Shown here piece by piece: positions 38,903 through 48,036 of a DNA stretch of 64,000 bases. A program made the translations under genes and the position numbers. The first letter of the stretch is position 1, and every line of letters starts with the position of its first letter. The notes under the pieces were generated by a model, which saw nothing but the letters and a program-made list of their open reading frames with translations, was not told where the DNA came from and did no database searches. The stretch lies in the NCBI RefSeq assembly GCF_007970805.1, contig NZ_CP042433.1, positions 4,340,001 to 4,404,000 on the forward strand. The letters are read 5' to 3'. Origin of the DNA: Flavisolibacter ginsenosidimutans (GTDB taxonomy: Bacteria > Bacteroidota > Bacteroidia > Chitinophagales > Chitinophagaceae).

Positions 38903-40108
38903 CTACTTGCGTGCTGGTGGCTGATAATCGAAGGGCAACATCGTTCCCATCTTTTCCCACCAGCCCCAATAACCGGTGCTCAATAAATCTTCGGGATTAA
39001 AATAAGAGCCGTTGGCCAGCACTTGCAGCGGCTTGCCGTTCACCAGCGTAATTTCCGACATCATCGCGTCGCTGCTTTTCGGAAACATCTGCTTGAATTC
39101 AGGAGGATTTTTTTTGTACTTGTAGATAACGAGCAAGTAGTCGGGAAAGTCAAACCCGGCCACGGTCGAATCAATTGCGTATGCCATGCTGTCGCCGCGC
39201 AAAAGGTCTTTTCCGTAAACTTTTTTGAAATCGTCCTCACGCATGATGCGGTTATAATAAGCCGAACTGTCGCGGTTGACGGTGGAAACCAGTCTTCCGT
39301 TTTCATCAGCACGTACGCTGCTTGTTTTGTAAATCATTTTAACCCGGTTTTTTTCGGCATTGGGGATTTTTTGAAGCCGCCTTACATCGAAACCTTCTTC
39401 AACAATTTTGTTTCGGTAAAGTGCCCGCATAAACTGAAGCATAGAACCCAGGTACACGTCTTCTCTTGCTTTTTCCCATTGCCGTTGTTTGTGGTCACTG
39501 CCCTGCAAGTTCTGAAAGAATGGGAAGCCGGCGTAAAACAACATCCGCGTTTTAAAATTGTAACGAAAATCTTCGAGTTGATAAGTGATGCGATAGCCGA
39601 GTGCTTTGTTTTCTATTTGCAAGGGCGCAACGGCAACGGCGGTCAAAGTGTTGTTCTTTTTTGAATTGCGGAATTTCAATGCTTCGGGATTTTTTATCCG
39701 GCAATCGCGACTGTATTCCGTTGTGCCAATGAAGTTGTCGGTAAACCATTTTCCCCATTTTTCCCAGCCGTCTTTTTCGTAAGGCTCAATGATGATCGTT
39801 TCTAATTCCGGTGCTTTTGGTGTTAGTTTGATGGTGATGAAACCAAGCACTTCGTTTGTGTTGATGGATTGGCTGTACGTTGCGTAGCCAACAGAAGAAA
39901 CAACCAGCTCAAATTTTCCCGCAGGAACGTTTAAAGCGAAGCCGCCTTCGTCGTTTGCGGTTGTACCAATAGAGGTGTTGCTTAGAAACACGCTGGCTTT
40001 TGGAACAGGAGTGTGCTTTTCCTCATCTAACACAACGCCTTTTAGCAACGTCTGTGCATGAGCAACCGTTAACCAAGAGAAGAAAAGCAGTACAAGGAAT
40101 GATCGCAT
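38903..40108 (-). CDS. Exported carboxypeptidase-regulatory-like domain protein
   Basis: A 401-residue protein with a signal peptide (MRSFLVLLFFSWLTVAHAQ) and a carboxypeptidase-D regulatory-like beta-sandwich at ~20-105 (LLKGVVLDEEKHTPVPKASVFLSNTSIGTTANDEGGFAL). The remaining ~290 residues, starting YEKDGWEKWGKWFTDNFIG, are of a type common in Bacteroidota envelope proteins (DUF5686-like neighbourhood) but without known activity. It lacks a TonB plug, so it is not a SusC-type receptor. ATG 40108 is preferred to TTG 40114. Confidence 0.8.
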   Translation of the reverse strand: MRSFLVLLFFSWLTVAHAQTLLKGVVLDEEKHTPVPKASVFLSNTSIGTTANDEGGFALNVPAGKFELVVSSVGYATYSQSINTNEVLGFITIKLTPKAPELETIIIEPYEKDGWEKWGKWFTDNFIGTTEYSRDCRIKNPEALKFRNSKKNNTLTAVAVAPLQIENKALGYRITYQLEDFRYNFKTRMLFYAGFPFFQNLQGSDHKQRQWEKAREDVYLGSMLQFMRALYRNKIVEEGFDVRRLQKIPNAEKNRVKMIYKTSSVRADENGRLVSTVNRDSSAYYNRIMREDDFKKVYGKDLLRGDSMAYAIDSTVAGFDFPDYLLVIYKYKKNPPEFKQMFPKSSDAMMSEITLVNGKPLQVLANGSYFNPEDLLSTGYWGWWEKMGTMLPFDYQPPARK

Positions 40109-40144
40109 CGTCAAATTTTCAAACCACCAAAATTTGAAAATAAA

Positions 40145-40176
40145 AAAAACTCAACCAAACGAATGATTGAGTTTTT
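40145..40176 (-). terminator. Terminator downstream of gyrB
   Basis: AAAAACTCAA (40145-40154) and TTGAGTTTTT (40167-40176), 12-nt loop, with a long T run on the minus strand (A run 40142-40149). It suits minus-strand transcripts leaving gyrB. Confidence 0.75.
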
Positions 40177-40210
40177 CAGTATCGTCGCTAAGCAAGGTTG
40201 TGCGGCTGGT

Positions 40211-40235
40211 GGCCTTTCTCCATCGGGGAAAGGCC
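40211..40235. repeat. Short hairpin GGCCTTTCTCC/GGGGAAAGGCC after gyrB
   Basis: Arms 40211-40221 and 40225-40235 pair at 10 of 11. It lies 13 bp beyond the gyrB stop, with no T tract. It looks like a small extragenic hairpin of the CTCC...GGAG kind; another small one, CTCCCTTCGGGAG, is at 28564-28576. Confidence 0.6.
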
Positions 40236-40247
40236 GGGGTAGGAGCA

Positions 40248-42242
40248 CTACACATCAATTCGTGCATACTTCGCGTGGCTCTCGATGAACTCTCTACGCG
40301 GCGCCACTTCATCGCCCATCAACATGCTGAAGATGCGATCGGCTTCGGCGGCGCTTTCAATGGTTACCTGCTTGAGGGTTCTTGTATCCGGGTTCATGGT
40401 TGTTGACCATAACTGGTCGGAGTTCATCTCACCCAAACCTTTGTATCGCTGAATGCCCACCGAACCTTCGTTGCCGCCGCCAAATTTTTCAACCAATGCA
40501 CGGCGTTGTTCTTCGTTGTAAGCGTAGGCTTGTTCTTTGCCTTTCTTCACTAAGTAAAGCGGCGGTTGCGCAATGTACACGTAGCCTTGCTCTACCAGTT
40601 CTTTCATGTAGCGGAAGATGAACGTGAGAATGAGCGTTGCAATGTGGCTTCCGTCCACATCGGCATCGGTCATGATGATGAGTTTGTGATAGCGAAGCTT
40701 CTGCAAATTCAAAGCCTTTGGATCATCGGGCGTGCCAACGGTTACACCCAATGCTGTGTACATGTTTCGAATTTCTTCGTTCTCGTAAATCTTGTGCTCC
40801 ATCGCTTTTTCCACGTTCAGGATTTTACCGCGGAGCGGAAGAATGGCCTGGTAGCTTCTGTCGCGGCCCTGCTTGGCTGTACCGCCGGCCGAGTCACCTT
40901 CCACCAGATAGAGTTCGCATTTATCGGGATCACGTTCGGAGCAATCAGCAAGCTTGCCGGGCAGGCCACCGCCGCTTAATACCGATTTGCGTTGCACCAT
41001 CTCGCGGGCTTTCTTGGCGGCCGCTCTTGCCTGGGCCGCAAGAATTACTTTTTGAATAATGTTCTTGGCTTCCCGTGGATTTTCTTCGAGGTAAGCTTCC
41101 AGAGCTCTTGACACCGTCGTATCGACGATGCCCATTACTTCGTTGTTGCCCAACTTTGTTTTGGTCTGTCCTTCAAACTGGGGCTCGGGGACTTTCACAG
41201 AAATTACGGCGCTTAATCCTTCGCGAAAATCGTCGCCTTCGATGCTCACTTTGGCTTTTTCAAATAGGCCCTGCTTGTCGCCATAACTTTTGAAAACACG
41301 GGTTAAAGAGCGGCGAAAGCCGGCTACGTGTGTGCCGCCTTCAATGGTATTAATGTTGTTGACGTATGAGTAAATATGTTCGTTGTAGCTGGTATTGTAG
41401 GTCATGGCAACTTCTACCGCTACGTTGTTTTTTTCGTCACGTCCATCTACAAACAGTGGCTTGGGCAACAAGGAGGCACGGCCGCCGTTGGCGTCCAGCA
41501 TTTCTACAAACTCAATGATGCCGCCTTCGCTGTAAAAGGTTTTGGAATAGGTAAGGCCCGCTTCTTCATCCTTCTCACGTAAATCGTTTAACGTGATGCG
41601 AAGGCCTCTGTTCAGAAAGCTCAACTCACGCAAGCGGCTTTCTAAAATATCCTTGTTGTAGGTAGTGGTGATGAAGATGGTATCATCGGGCCAGAAATGA
41701 ACCGTCGTTCCTCTTTTTTCGCTCACGCCAATTTCGCGAACGTCGTATTGCGGAACGCCGATCTTGTATTCCTGTTCAAATATTTTTCCTTCGCGAAAAA
41801 CGTTAACGTGCAGTTTTGTACTCAATGCGTTTACACAGCTTACGCCTACACCGTGTAAACCGCCGGAAACTTTGTAGGAATCTTTATCAAACTTACCGCC
41901 GGCGTGAAGTACAGTCATTACCACTTCAAGTGCCGAGCGGCCTTCTTTGGAATTGATGCCGGTAGGAATGCCGCGGCCATCGTCTTCTACGGAAATGGAA
42001 TTGTCTTCGTGTATGGTAACAATGATGTTTTTACACCAGCCGGCCAGGGCTTCGTCAATGGAGTTATCCACCACTTCGTAAACGAGGTGGTGCAAACCCT
42101 TTACGCCAATGTCGCCAATGTACATTGCGGGGCGTTTGCGAACTGCTTCTAATCCTTCTAAAACCTGGATGGAATCTGCGCCGTATGCCGGGCTGATTGC
42201 GGGTGCCGGAACCGTTGTTACTGCATCTAAAATATCGCTCAT
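40248..42242 (-). CDS. gyrB: DNA gyrase subunit B
   Basis: The ATPase subunit of DNA gyrase, which introduces negative supercoils. The 664-residue protein has the GHKL ATP site (EVVDNSIDEALAGW, DDGRGIP, GGLHGVG), a transducer domain and the TOPRIM region (LVEGDSAGGTAKQGRDR near 445, DADVDGSHI near 522) plus the C-terminal QRYKGLGEMN. The LADCSERDPDKCELY run and absence of the ~165-residue insertion of E. coli GyrB match other Bacteroidota GyrB (~650). ParE is the main alternative, less likely given the sequence around LRGKILNVEKA. Confidence 0.94.
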   Translation of the reverse strand: MSDILDAVTTVPAPAISPAYGADSIQVLEGLEAVRKRPAMYIGDIGVKGLHHLVYEVVDNSIDEALAGWCKNIIVTIHEDNSISVEDDGRGIPTGINSKEGRSALEVVMTVLHAGGKFDKDSYKVSGGLHGVGVSCVNALSTKLHVNVFREGKIFEQEYKIGVPQYDVREIGVSEKRGTTVHFWPDDTIFITTTYNKDILESRLRELSFLNRGLRITLNDLREKDEEAGLTYSKTFYSEGGIIEFVEMLDANGGRASLLPKPLFVDGRDEKNNVAVEVAMTYNTSYNEHIYSYVNNINTIEGGTHVAGFRRSLTRVFKSYGDKQGLFEKAKVSIEGDDFREGLSAVISVKVPEPQFEGQTKTKLGNNEVMGIVDTTVSRALEAYLEENPREAKNIIQKVILAAQARAAAKKAREMVQRKSVLSGGGLPGKLADCSERDPDKCELYLVEGDSAGGTAKQGRDRSYQAILPLRGKILNVEKAMEHKIYENEEIRNMYTALGVTVGTPDDPKALNLQKLRYHKLIIMTDADVDGSHIATLILTFIFRYMKELVEQGYVYIAQPPLYLVKKGKEQAYAYNEEQRRALVEKFGGGNEGSVGIQRYKGLGEMNSDQLWSTTMNPDTRTLKQVTIESAAEADRIFSMLMGDEVAPRREFIESHAKYARIDV

Positions 42243-42289
42243 TTTGTCGCTAAAATTTACACACCAAAACCGGTGCTGATCAATTCGGG

Positions 42290-42297
42290 CAAATATA
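42290..42297 (-). promoter_or_regulatory. -7 element TATATTTG for gyrB
   Basis: TATATTTG on the minus strand, 47 bp upstream of the gyrB ATG, is a perfect TAnnTTTG. The -33 element is not obvious. Confidence 0.6.
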
Positions 42298-42340
42298 CCG
42301 AATTAAGCCGTGTAAACGGCCTTTGAGAAGGTTAAAAAGC

Positions 42341-42459
42341 CGTGAGACAACAGACGTGAAACGTGAGGCAGGAGAGGCTGAAACGTCAAAGGTGAGGCGT
42401 GAAACTGTAGGGCGTTTTCAATCGGAAAGACTGCACGGTTTCACGTCTGTCGTCTCACG
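42341..42459. repeat. Long inverted repeat upstream of gyrB, overlapping the methyltransferase stop
   Basis: The 22-base arm 42341-42362 (CGTGAGAC, A, ACAGACGTGAAAC) is complementary to 42438-42459 at 21 of 22 positions. The interior keeps the same words in heptamer-like register (GTGAGAC, GTGAAAC, GTGAGGC). The right arm runs over the stop codon of the gene at 42455. Confidence 0.88.
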
Positions 42460-43270
42460 TTTTACAACCTTTGGTGGCCGTGCAAACAAAGGCCTGCATG
42501 GGCAGTTGCAGGTTGGTGGTTCCGTAGCGTTTTTGTAGCTCGTCGCGCAGTCGTTTTTTAATGGGTTCTTTGTCGGCGTTCCGCTCCGAAAGAAAGACGT
42601 TGAGCGGTGTGCCGCCAAGGATGCCGTTGACGCATTCATCGGCCGTTGCGGCCGTACTAACAAGACGAACGGTATCAATGGAAATTTGGCCAAATCCTGC
42701 GTCTTGTAACAGTTGAGTGATCAGGGCTGTGTCGTAAAATCCGTGCGGGCCTTTTTCCATAAAACTCCCGGAGCCGTCGGGAAAAAATTCTTTCAAGACG
42801 GCATGAGATACATCGGCCAGCGCATTTTCTTCAATGCGGTCCCAGGTATTGAAAAAAAACATTCCGGCGCTTTTTAAAACACGGAATGCTTCGCCAAATG
42901 CCTTTGGCTTGTCGGGGAAAAACATGACGCCGAATTGACAAACAACCAAGTCAAATTCTTCATCATTGAACGGCAAATTCTGCGCATCGGCTATCTTCCA
43001 TTCAACGCGGGGATTTTTTATTTTTTCGCGACTTACAGTCAGCATGGCTTCGTTCAGATCCGTTGCAACCAATTTGCCCTCCGCCGACAACTTTGGCAGC
43101 AAATGTTTTGTAACGCGGCCCGTGCCGCAGGCAATTTCGAGGATGCTTTGGTAATGGTTATTCTGAAGCCGGCTTGCAAGGTTAATCGCATACGGTTCGA
43201 AAAACAAAGGGCCTAAATAGGTGTCGTAATTGTGCGGCACGTGACCGGTGAAAGCAACAGGTGAGGCCAT
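42455..43270 (-). CDS. Class I SAM-dependent methyltransferase
   Basis: A 271-residue methyltransferase with the Rossmann SAM motif ILEIACGTGRVTKHLL (motif I), VATDLNEAML (acidic ribose contact), IADAQNLPFNDEEFDLVVCQFGVMFF (motifs II-III) and a FRVLKSAGMFFFNTW segment. It belongs to the UbiE/Methyltransf_11 style of small-molecule or lipid methylases; substrate not determined. Its last codons lie in the long inverted repeat before gyrB, so the two are separated by a strong RNA structure. Confidence 0.9.
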   Translation of the reverse strand: MASPVAFTGHVPHNYDTYLGPLFFEPYAINLASRLQNNHYQSILEIACGTGRVTKHLLPKLSAEGKLVATDLNEAMLTVSREKIKNPRVEWKIADAQNLPFNDEEFDLVVCQFGVMFFPDKPKAFGEAFRVLKSAGMFFFNTWDRIEENALADVSHAVLKEFFPDGSGSFMEKGPHGFYDTALITQLLQDAGFGQISIDTVRLVSTAATADECVNGILGGTPLNVFLSERNADKEPIKKRLRDELQKRYGTTNLQLPMQAFVCTATKGCKT

Positions 43271-43330
43271 AAAAAAATTTTGTGAAGATTAAGAGGCTTT
43301 GTATTGACAAGATAGGAAGTTGCCGCCGTT

Positions 43331-44554
43331 TTACTCACTCCGCAATACCAATTGCTGCCTGGCTGCTTTTCGTGCCGGGATGTAAGCCGCAATGAGCGAA
43401 ATGACCAGCACTGTTGTGCCCACCAGCAAAAAATCCCAGGGATTAATTTTTACCGGAAAATAACTGATCAAAAAAGAATCACCCTGCAGGGGAACAAGGT
43501 GAAATTTTAATTGCGCCCAGGCAATAAGCAAGGCCAATAACATGCCGCCGCCGCCGCCGATGGTGGCCAGCAACAAGCCTTCGCTCAAAAATATTCTTTT
43601 GATAAAATTCCGGCTGGCGCCGATGGCGTGCAACACGCCGATGTCTTCGCGTTTTTCCAGTACAAGCATTGTTAAGGCACCAATCATGTTGAAAGCTGCA
43701 ACAACAAGTATCAGCGAAAGAATGGCGTAGATCACCCACTTCTCCATTTGCATGATGGAGTACAAACTTTTGTTTTGCTCGTAGCGTGTTTGCACCATGT
43801 AATCCTTGCCCAACAATCGCTGCAAGCGTACCTGAACGGTCTTTGCATCATCGGGATTGTTCACGGCAATTTCGGCTGCGCCGTAGGCGTCGGGCGGCAT
43901 GTTGAGCATTGTTTTTACAAAGCCCAAGTTGGTAAGCACATACTTGTTGTCAAAGTCCTGCTGAATGAGAAAGGAGCCCGACGTGTTTACGGTGTCGGTT
44001 GCCAGCGATTTCAACGGGTCGGATAAATCCACCTCGCCTTTGCGCGGCAAATAAACGGTCAACGGAAAAATATTGCGGTCGGCTTGCACGGCTACCGCGT
44101 TTTCGATACCGTAGCCCAAAACAAGCAAAGGCTTGTCGCTTGTGCCCGTGTTAAACTCACCGTTTACGATGTGTTCCGCAACCGTTGTGACCTGCTTGTA
44201 GGCACTGTCCACGCCTTTTAGCGTAATCATGGATTGTGCTTCGCCGTTTTTTAAAAACGCTCTTTCCTCTACCACCAACGAAAGGGCTTTTACGCCTTTT
44301 ACCGAACGAAGGGTTTGCAATTGCTCTGCTGTTAAGCTAAGGTTCTTGCCCGAAGCCGGAACGATTTTTACATCGGGATAAAACGAAGAATAAAGGCCTT
44401 TTACCAAATCTTCAAAACCGTTGAACACGCTCAATACAAGAATGAGCGCCGCAGTGCCAAACAACATGGCCACGATGCTAATCCACGAAATAACGTTAAT
44501 GGCGTTGGTGGTTTTTTTTGCTTTGAAGTAGCGCCAGGCGAAGAGGGAGTGCAT
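43331..44554 (-). CDS. Lipoprotein-releasing/FtsX-family ABC permease (LolC/E-like)
   Basis: An inner-membrane permease of 407 residues with the LolC/LolE/MacB architecture: one N-terminal helix after FAWRYFKAKKTTNAINVISWISI (~22-45), a large periplasmic domain (~45-265) and three C-terminal helices (~280-300, ~330-360, ~375-395) including the FtsX motif VLEKREDIGVLHAIGASRNFIKRIFLSEGLLLA. LolC/E extracts lipoproteins for transport to the outer membrane; the LolD ATPase is not adjacent. It follows rbfA on the same strand, separated by the GGTTGATT octamer hairpin. Confidence 0.9.
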   Translation of the reverse strand: MHSLFAWRYFKAKKTTNAINVISWISIVAMLFGTAALILVLSVFNGFEDLVKGLYSSFYPDVKIVPASGKNLSLTAEQLQTLRSVKGVKALSLVVEERAFLKNGEAQSMITLKGVDSAYKQVTTVAEHIVNGEFNTGTSDKPLLVLGYGIENAVAVQADRNIFPLTVYLPRKGEVDLSDPLKSLATDTVNTSGSFLIQQDFDNKYVLTNLGFVKTMLNMPPDAYGAAEIAVNNPDDAKTVQVRLQRLLGKDYMVQTRYEQNKSLYSIMQMEKWVIYAILSLILVVAAFNMIGALTMLVLEKREDIGVLHAIGASRNFIKRIFLSEGLLLATIGGGGGMLLALLIAWAQLKFHLVPLQGDSFLISYFPVKINPWDFLLVGTTVLVISLIAAYIPARKAARQQLVLRSE

Positions 44555-44558
44555 GTTT

Positions 44559-44634
44559 GGTTGATTGGTTGATTCGTTGATTGGTTTATTGGTTAGGACC
44601 GGTTCTTACAAATCAACCAGTCAACCATTCAACT
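44559..44634. repeat. Octamer-periodic inverted repeat between rbfA and the Lol-type permease
   Basis: The left arm, 44559-44583, reads GGTTGATT, GGTTGATT, CGTTGATT, G. The right arm, 44610-44634, is complementary at 20 of 25 positions. The rbfA stop codon (44629-44631) lies inside the right arm and the left arm begins 5 bp upstream of the permease start. Confidence 0.85.
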
Positions 44635-45003
44635 TTCCTCGTCTTTCTTCTCCTCCTTCTTGATCTTGTCAAACAATTCTTCCATCTTGAACACCTGGTC
44701 AAGCGTGTCATCGAGAAAAAACTTTATCTCGGGAATGCGGCGCAACTGGTGCTTCACGTGTGCGGCCAGTTCTTTTTTAATTTCCCAGTGGCGGTCTTCA
44801 ATTTTTTTGAGGATTTCTTTTTTATCCGTTGCGTTGAAGATGCTCAAATAAATGCGGGCTTCTAGCAGGTCAGGCGTAATTTTTACCGAGGACACCGACA
44901 CCATTCCGCCGTTCACAAAGCTCAATCCAAGGCGTTGAAAAATGGTGTTGATTTCTTCCTGAATCAGTCCGCCTATTTGCTTTTGTCGTTTTCCTTCCTT
45001 CAT
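44629..45003 (-). CDS. rbfA: Ribosome-binding factor A
   Basis: A 30S subunit maturation factor that binds near helix 1 of 16S rRNA. The 124-residue protein has the KH-like fold signature: RQKQIGGLIQEEINTIFQR, VSVSSVKITPDLLEARIYLSIF, then LRRIPEIKFFLDDTLDQVFKMEELFDKI and an acidic/basic tail (KKEEKKDEES). Length is typical. Neighbouring truB, nusA and infB are not present, so it is unlinked from the classical nusA operon, as in other Bacteroidota. Confidence 0.95.
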   Translation of the reverse strand: MKEGKRQKQIGGLIQEEINTIFQRLGLSFVNGGMVSVSSVKITPDLLEARIYLSIFNATDKKEILKKIEDRHWEIKKELAAHVKHQLRRIPEIKFFLDDTLDQVFKMEELFDKIKKEEKKDEES

Positions 45004-45104
45004 AACAAATCTTTAATTCGGATGCCCGCTCCGGCCCTGGCTTCGGCAGGCGCTGTAAAAGTAGTTACTTTGCCCCTTTCCAAAATTAGGCCGCAGGCCA
45101 CCGC

Positions 45105-46916
45105 ATGAAGAAGTACGCCAGAGTTTTTAAATACCTAAGCCATTACAAGGGCGAGGCTTTCCTGTACATCCTGTTTATTTTGTTGTCCATTGTTTTTTCG
45201 CTGATATCGCTGGGCATGTTGCTGCCTTTTTTAGAAATGATCTTTAACGGGGCAAAGGGCACGGGGCTTTTAAACAATTCCGACAATGCGCTGGTAAATT
45301 TTATTCGCCACACGCTAACGGAGAGCATCACAACCCGTGGCAACGTACCTACGCTGGCCCTGATTTGCGTGCTCATTATCGTCTCCATTTTTTTCAAAAA
45401 TCTTTTTCTCTACCTCGCTTACTACGTTCTCAATCCGTTAAAGAACAACATTGTTAACCGCTTGCGTACGGAGTTATATGAAAAAGTCCTGCACCTGCCC
45501 ATCGGTTTTTTTACCGAGAAAAGAAAGGGTGACATCATCAGCCGCATTACCAACGACGTGGGCGAAGTGGAAGGCTCCGTGGTGGGAACGCTGGAAGGTT
45601 GGGTGCGTGACCCGCTCACGATTTTGTTTACACTCGGAACGTTGTTTGTCATTAGCTACCAGCTTACGCTTTTTGTTTTGGCCTGCATTCCCATCGTTGC
45701 TTTCGTCATTGGCCGCATTACACGAAGCCTGAAAAAAGGTTCTTCGGAAATGGCAACTCTGAACGCGGAGTCATTATCTGTTTTGGATGAGACACTCGGT
45801 GGCTTGCGTGTGATTAAAGCCTTCAATTCAGAGCCTTTTTTACGCGACCGTTTCTTCGGCATCAACCATCGCCTGGTAACGGTAAAAAACAAATTGGGCT
45901 TTCGTCGCGATTTGGCTTCACCGGCTTCGGAGTTGATGGGTGTTGTGATTTTTACGGCTATTCTTTTTTTTGGCGGACAACTGGTGTTGAATTCAACGCT
46001 GTCGCTCACGGGTTCTTTGTTTATTGTTTATCTCGGGCTGTTTTACCAGTTGATCAACCCAACAAAAACCTTGTCGGGTTCTTTTTCCAACATGGCACGC
46101 GGCACGGCGGCCATTGAACGCATCGAAGAAATTTTGCGCACGCAAAGCGCCATTGATGACAACCCGAACGGGAAAAAACTGGATGCTTTTGAAGATTGCA
46201 TCGAACTGCGCAACGTGAACTTTTCTTACGACGGCGTACCCATTTTAAAGAACATCAACCTAAAAGTGCCGAAGGGAAAAACAGTGGCGCTGGTGGGTTC
46301 GTCGGGTGCGGGAAAAAGCACACTGGCCGATTTGGTTCCCCGTTTTCACGACGTGAGCGGTGGCGAACTGTTGGTGGACGGCGTAAACATCAAAGACTAC
46401 TCGCTGCGGTCTGTTCGTGAGCAAATCAGCATTGTAACGCAGGAGCCAATTTTGTTTAACGACAGCATCGAGAACAACATTCGCCTGGGCAAACAGGAAG
46501 CCTCGCAAAGCGAGATTGAAGACGCTTCAAAAGTGGCCAATGCGTACAACTTCATTACGAAAAAAGAAGCGGGGTTTAATACCAACATCGGCGACCGTGG
46601 TACAAAGCTTAGCGGCGGCGAACGCCAGCGTTTAACAATTGCAAGGGCGATTGTAAAAAATCCGCCGATACTGATTTTGGATGAAGCCACATCTTCTCTT
46701 GATACCGAAAGCGAACGCCTGGTGCAGGATGCTATTAACAACATGATGCAAAACCGCACGTCCATTGTAATTGCGCACCGCCTTTCCACCATTCGTCATG
46801 CCGATGAAATTATTGTGTTGCAAAAAGGAGAAATTGTAGAGAGAGGAACGCACGAAGAATTGTTGCAGAAGCAAGGTTATTATTATCGTTTGGTGCAGAT
46901 GCAGGAGGTGAAGTGA
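45105..46916 (+). CDS. ABC exporter, MsbA/lipid-flippase-like, complete
   Basis: A full-length homodimer-type exporter of 603 residues. Six membrane helices span ~15-320. The nucleotide-binding domain has Walker A GSSGAGKST near 394, Q-loop TQEPILFND, signature LSGGERQRL near 503, Walker B ILILDEATSSLD near 527 and switch His in IAHRLST. Such proteins move lipid A core, glycolipids or drugs. It follows rbfA divergently across a 101-bp gap. It is a paralogue of the truncated exporter at the window start. Confidence 0.93.
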   Translation: MKKYARVFKYLSHYKGEAFLYILFILLSIVFSLISLGMLLPFLEMIFNGAKGTGLLNNSDNALVNFIRHTLTESITTRGNVPTLALICVLIIVSIFFKNLFLYLAYYVLNPLKNNIVNRLRTELYEKVLHLPIGFFTEKRKGDIISRITNDVGEVEGSVVGTLEGWVRDPLTILFTLGTLFVISYQLTLFVLACIPIVAFVIGRITRSLKKGSSEMATLNAESLSVLDETLGGLRVIKAFNSEPFLRDRFFGINHRLVTVKNKLGFRRDLASPASELMGVVIFTAILFFGGQLVLNSTLSLTGSLFIVYLGLFYQLINPTKTLSGSFSNMARGTAAIERIEEILRTQSAIDDNPNGKKLDAFEDCIELRNVNFSYDGVPILKNINLKVPKGKTVALVGSSGAGKSTLADLVPRFHDVSGGELLVDGVNIKDYSLRSVREQISIVTQEPILFNDSIENNIRLGKQEASQSEIEDASKVANAYNFITKKEAGFNTNIGDRGTKLSGGERQRLTIARAIVKNPPILILDEATSSLDTESERLVQDAINNMMQNRTSIVIAHRLSTIRHADEIIVLQKGEIVERGTHEELLQKQGYYYRLVQMQEVK

Positions 46917-46936
46917 GACTTGTGCTTTTGAAGAAT

Positions 46937-47413
46937 TTAATTTGCAACAAAATCCGGTAGTGCTGTAGGAACAACAGTTGGTGCCGTTTTGATATAATCG
47001 AGAATATCTTCAATCTGTTTGTCGGTTAATTGTGAAAATGAAGGCATGACTTGTCCATTGAATGTTGCGGCCAACTCTCTTGTGTAAGCAAGTTTAGGAA
47101 TCATTGCTGCAGGGTTACGTACCCATTTGACCAAGTTTTTTCTTTCTATCCACGGGCCGCGTTCATTGATGCCTCGTAACGCAGGTCCCGTCATTACTTT
47201 GTCTAATGCATGACAAGTTGCACAGTTTTCATAAAACAAACTTTTCCTTTCTGCATTTATTGCGAAACTTGGTTTAGCGGGTGTATCAACGTTTATAACT
47301 GTTGGTTCTTTAGCAATAATTTCTGTTGAAGAAAGTTTGTCAACAACAAAATATACCAATACTAAAAGCAGCAGCAATAGAAAAGCACTTACCAAATATT
47401 TTATCTGGCTCAT
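46937..47413 (-). CDS. Membrane-anchored mono-haem cytochrome c
   Basis: A 158-residue periplasmic electron carrier held by an N-terminal helix (YLVSAFLLLLLLVLVYFVV, ~6-24). Haem is attached at CATCH (residues ~66-70, ENCATCHALDKVMTGPAL), and the distal Met ligand is in NGQVMPSFSQLTDKQIEDILDYI. The class I cytochrome c pattern is complete. It probably serves a respiratory chain. It converges with the ABC exporter (20 bp apart) with no clear terminator between them. Confidence 0.94.
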   Translation of the reverse strand: MSQIKYLVSAFLLLLLLVLVYFVVDKLSSTEIIAKEPTVINVDTPAKPSFAINAERKSLFYENCATCHALDKVMTGPALRGINERGPWIERKNLVKWVRNPAAMIPKLAYTRELAATFNGQVMPSFSQLTDKQIEDILDYIKTAPTVVPTALPDFVAN

Positions 47414-47545
47414 GTTCTAAAGTTAGACGACGATGCGGCTTTAAATGTTGAAAAGCTTTTAGTGTTTTGCAAGAATATTTTCAACGAAAAGAGTTTGGAC
47501 AAAGGAGGCATGAAATTTTAATCACTTCTGCCGCAACAATTTTTT

Positions 47546-48034
47546 ATGAACGCAGCCGCCAAACAAAAACACCATCAATTCGTCATTCAATACGTGCAGC
47601 CAGCCTTGCTGGGTTTAATGGACGGTTCAGTTTCCACGCTTGCGCCGCTGTTTGCCGCAGCGGGTCTTACTCACCAACCGCTGCAAACGTTTTACGTTGG
47701 CTTGGCTGCATCGCTTGGCGCGGCCATTTCAATGGGACTTGCTGAGGCTTTGTCGGATGACGGAACCATAACGGGGAGGGGCAATCCATGGATGCGCGGA
47801 CTCATTACCGGTGTGGCTACAGGCTTAGGCGGCATGTTGCACACCTTGCCATTCCTCTTCGCCAATATTAAAACCGCTTTGCACCTTGCTTATGCCGTTG
47901 TCATCATTGAACTGCTGACCATTGCGGTCATTCGCTTTCGTTATATGAAAACGCCTTTGGCCAAAACAGTTGTACAAGTTGTGCTTGGCGGAATGATTGT
48001 CTTTGCCGTGGGTGTGTGGCTGGGAATGTCGTAA
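47546..48034 (+). CDS. VIT/CCC1-type iron or manganese transporter domain protein
   Basis: A 162-residue membrane protein with four or five helices. The start YVQPALLGLMDGSVSTLAPLFAAAG and ISMGLAEALSDDG are the hallmark of the VIT1 (vacuolar iron transporter) domain also found in membrane-bound ferritin MbfA, but here the ferritin-like half is absent. A role in Fe2+/Mn2+ efflux is inferred. Upstream an AAAGGAGG sequence precedes a three-codon ATG-AAA-TTT-TAA; the chosen ATG 47546 lies 24 bp later. Its stop and that of the convergent acyl-CoA dehydrogenase are 2 bp apart. Confidence 0.82.
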   Translation: MNAAAKQKHHQFVIQYVQPALLGLMDGSVSTLAPLFAAAGLTHQPLQTFYVGLAASLGAAISMGLAEALSDDGTITGRGNPWMRGLITGVATGLGGMLHTLPFLFANIKTALHLAYAVVIIELLTIAVIRFRYMKTPLAKTVVQVVLGGMIVFAVGVWLGMS

Positions 48035-48036
48035 GG

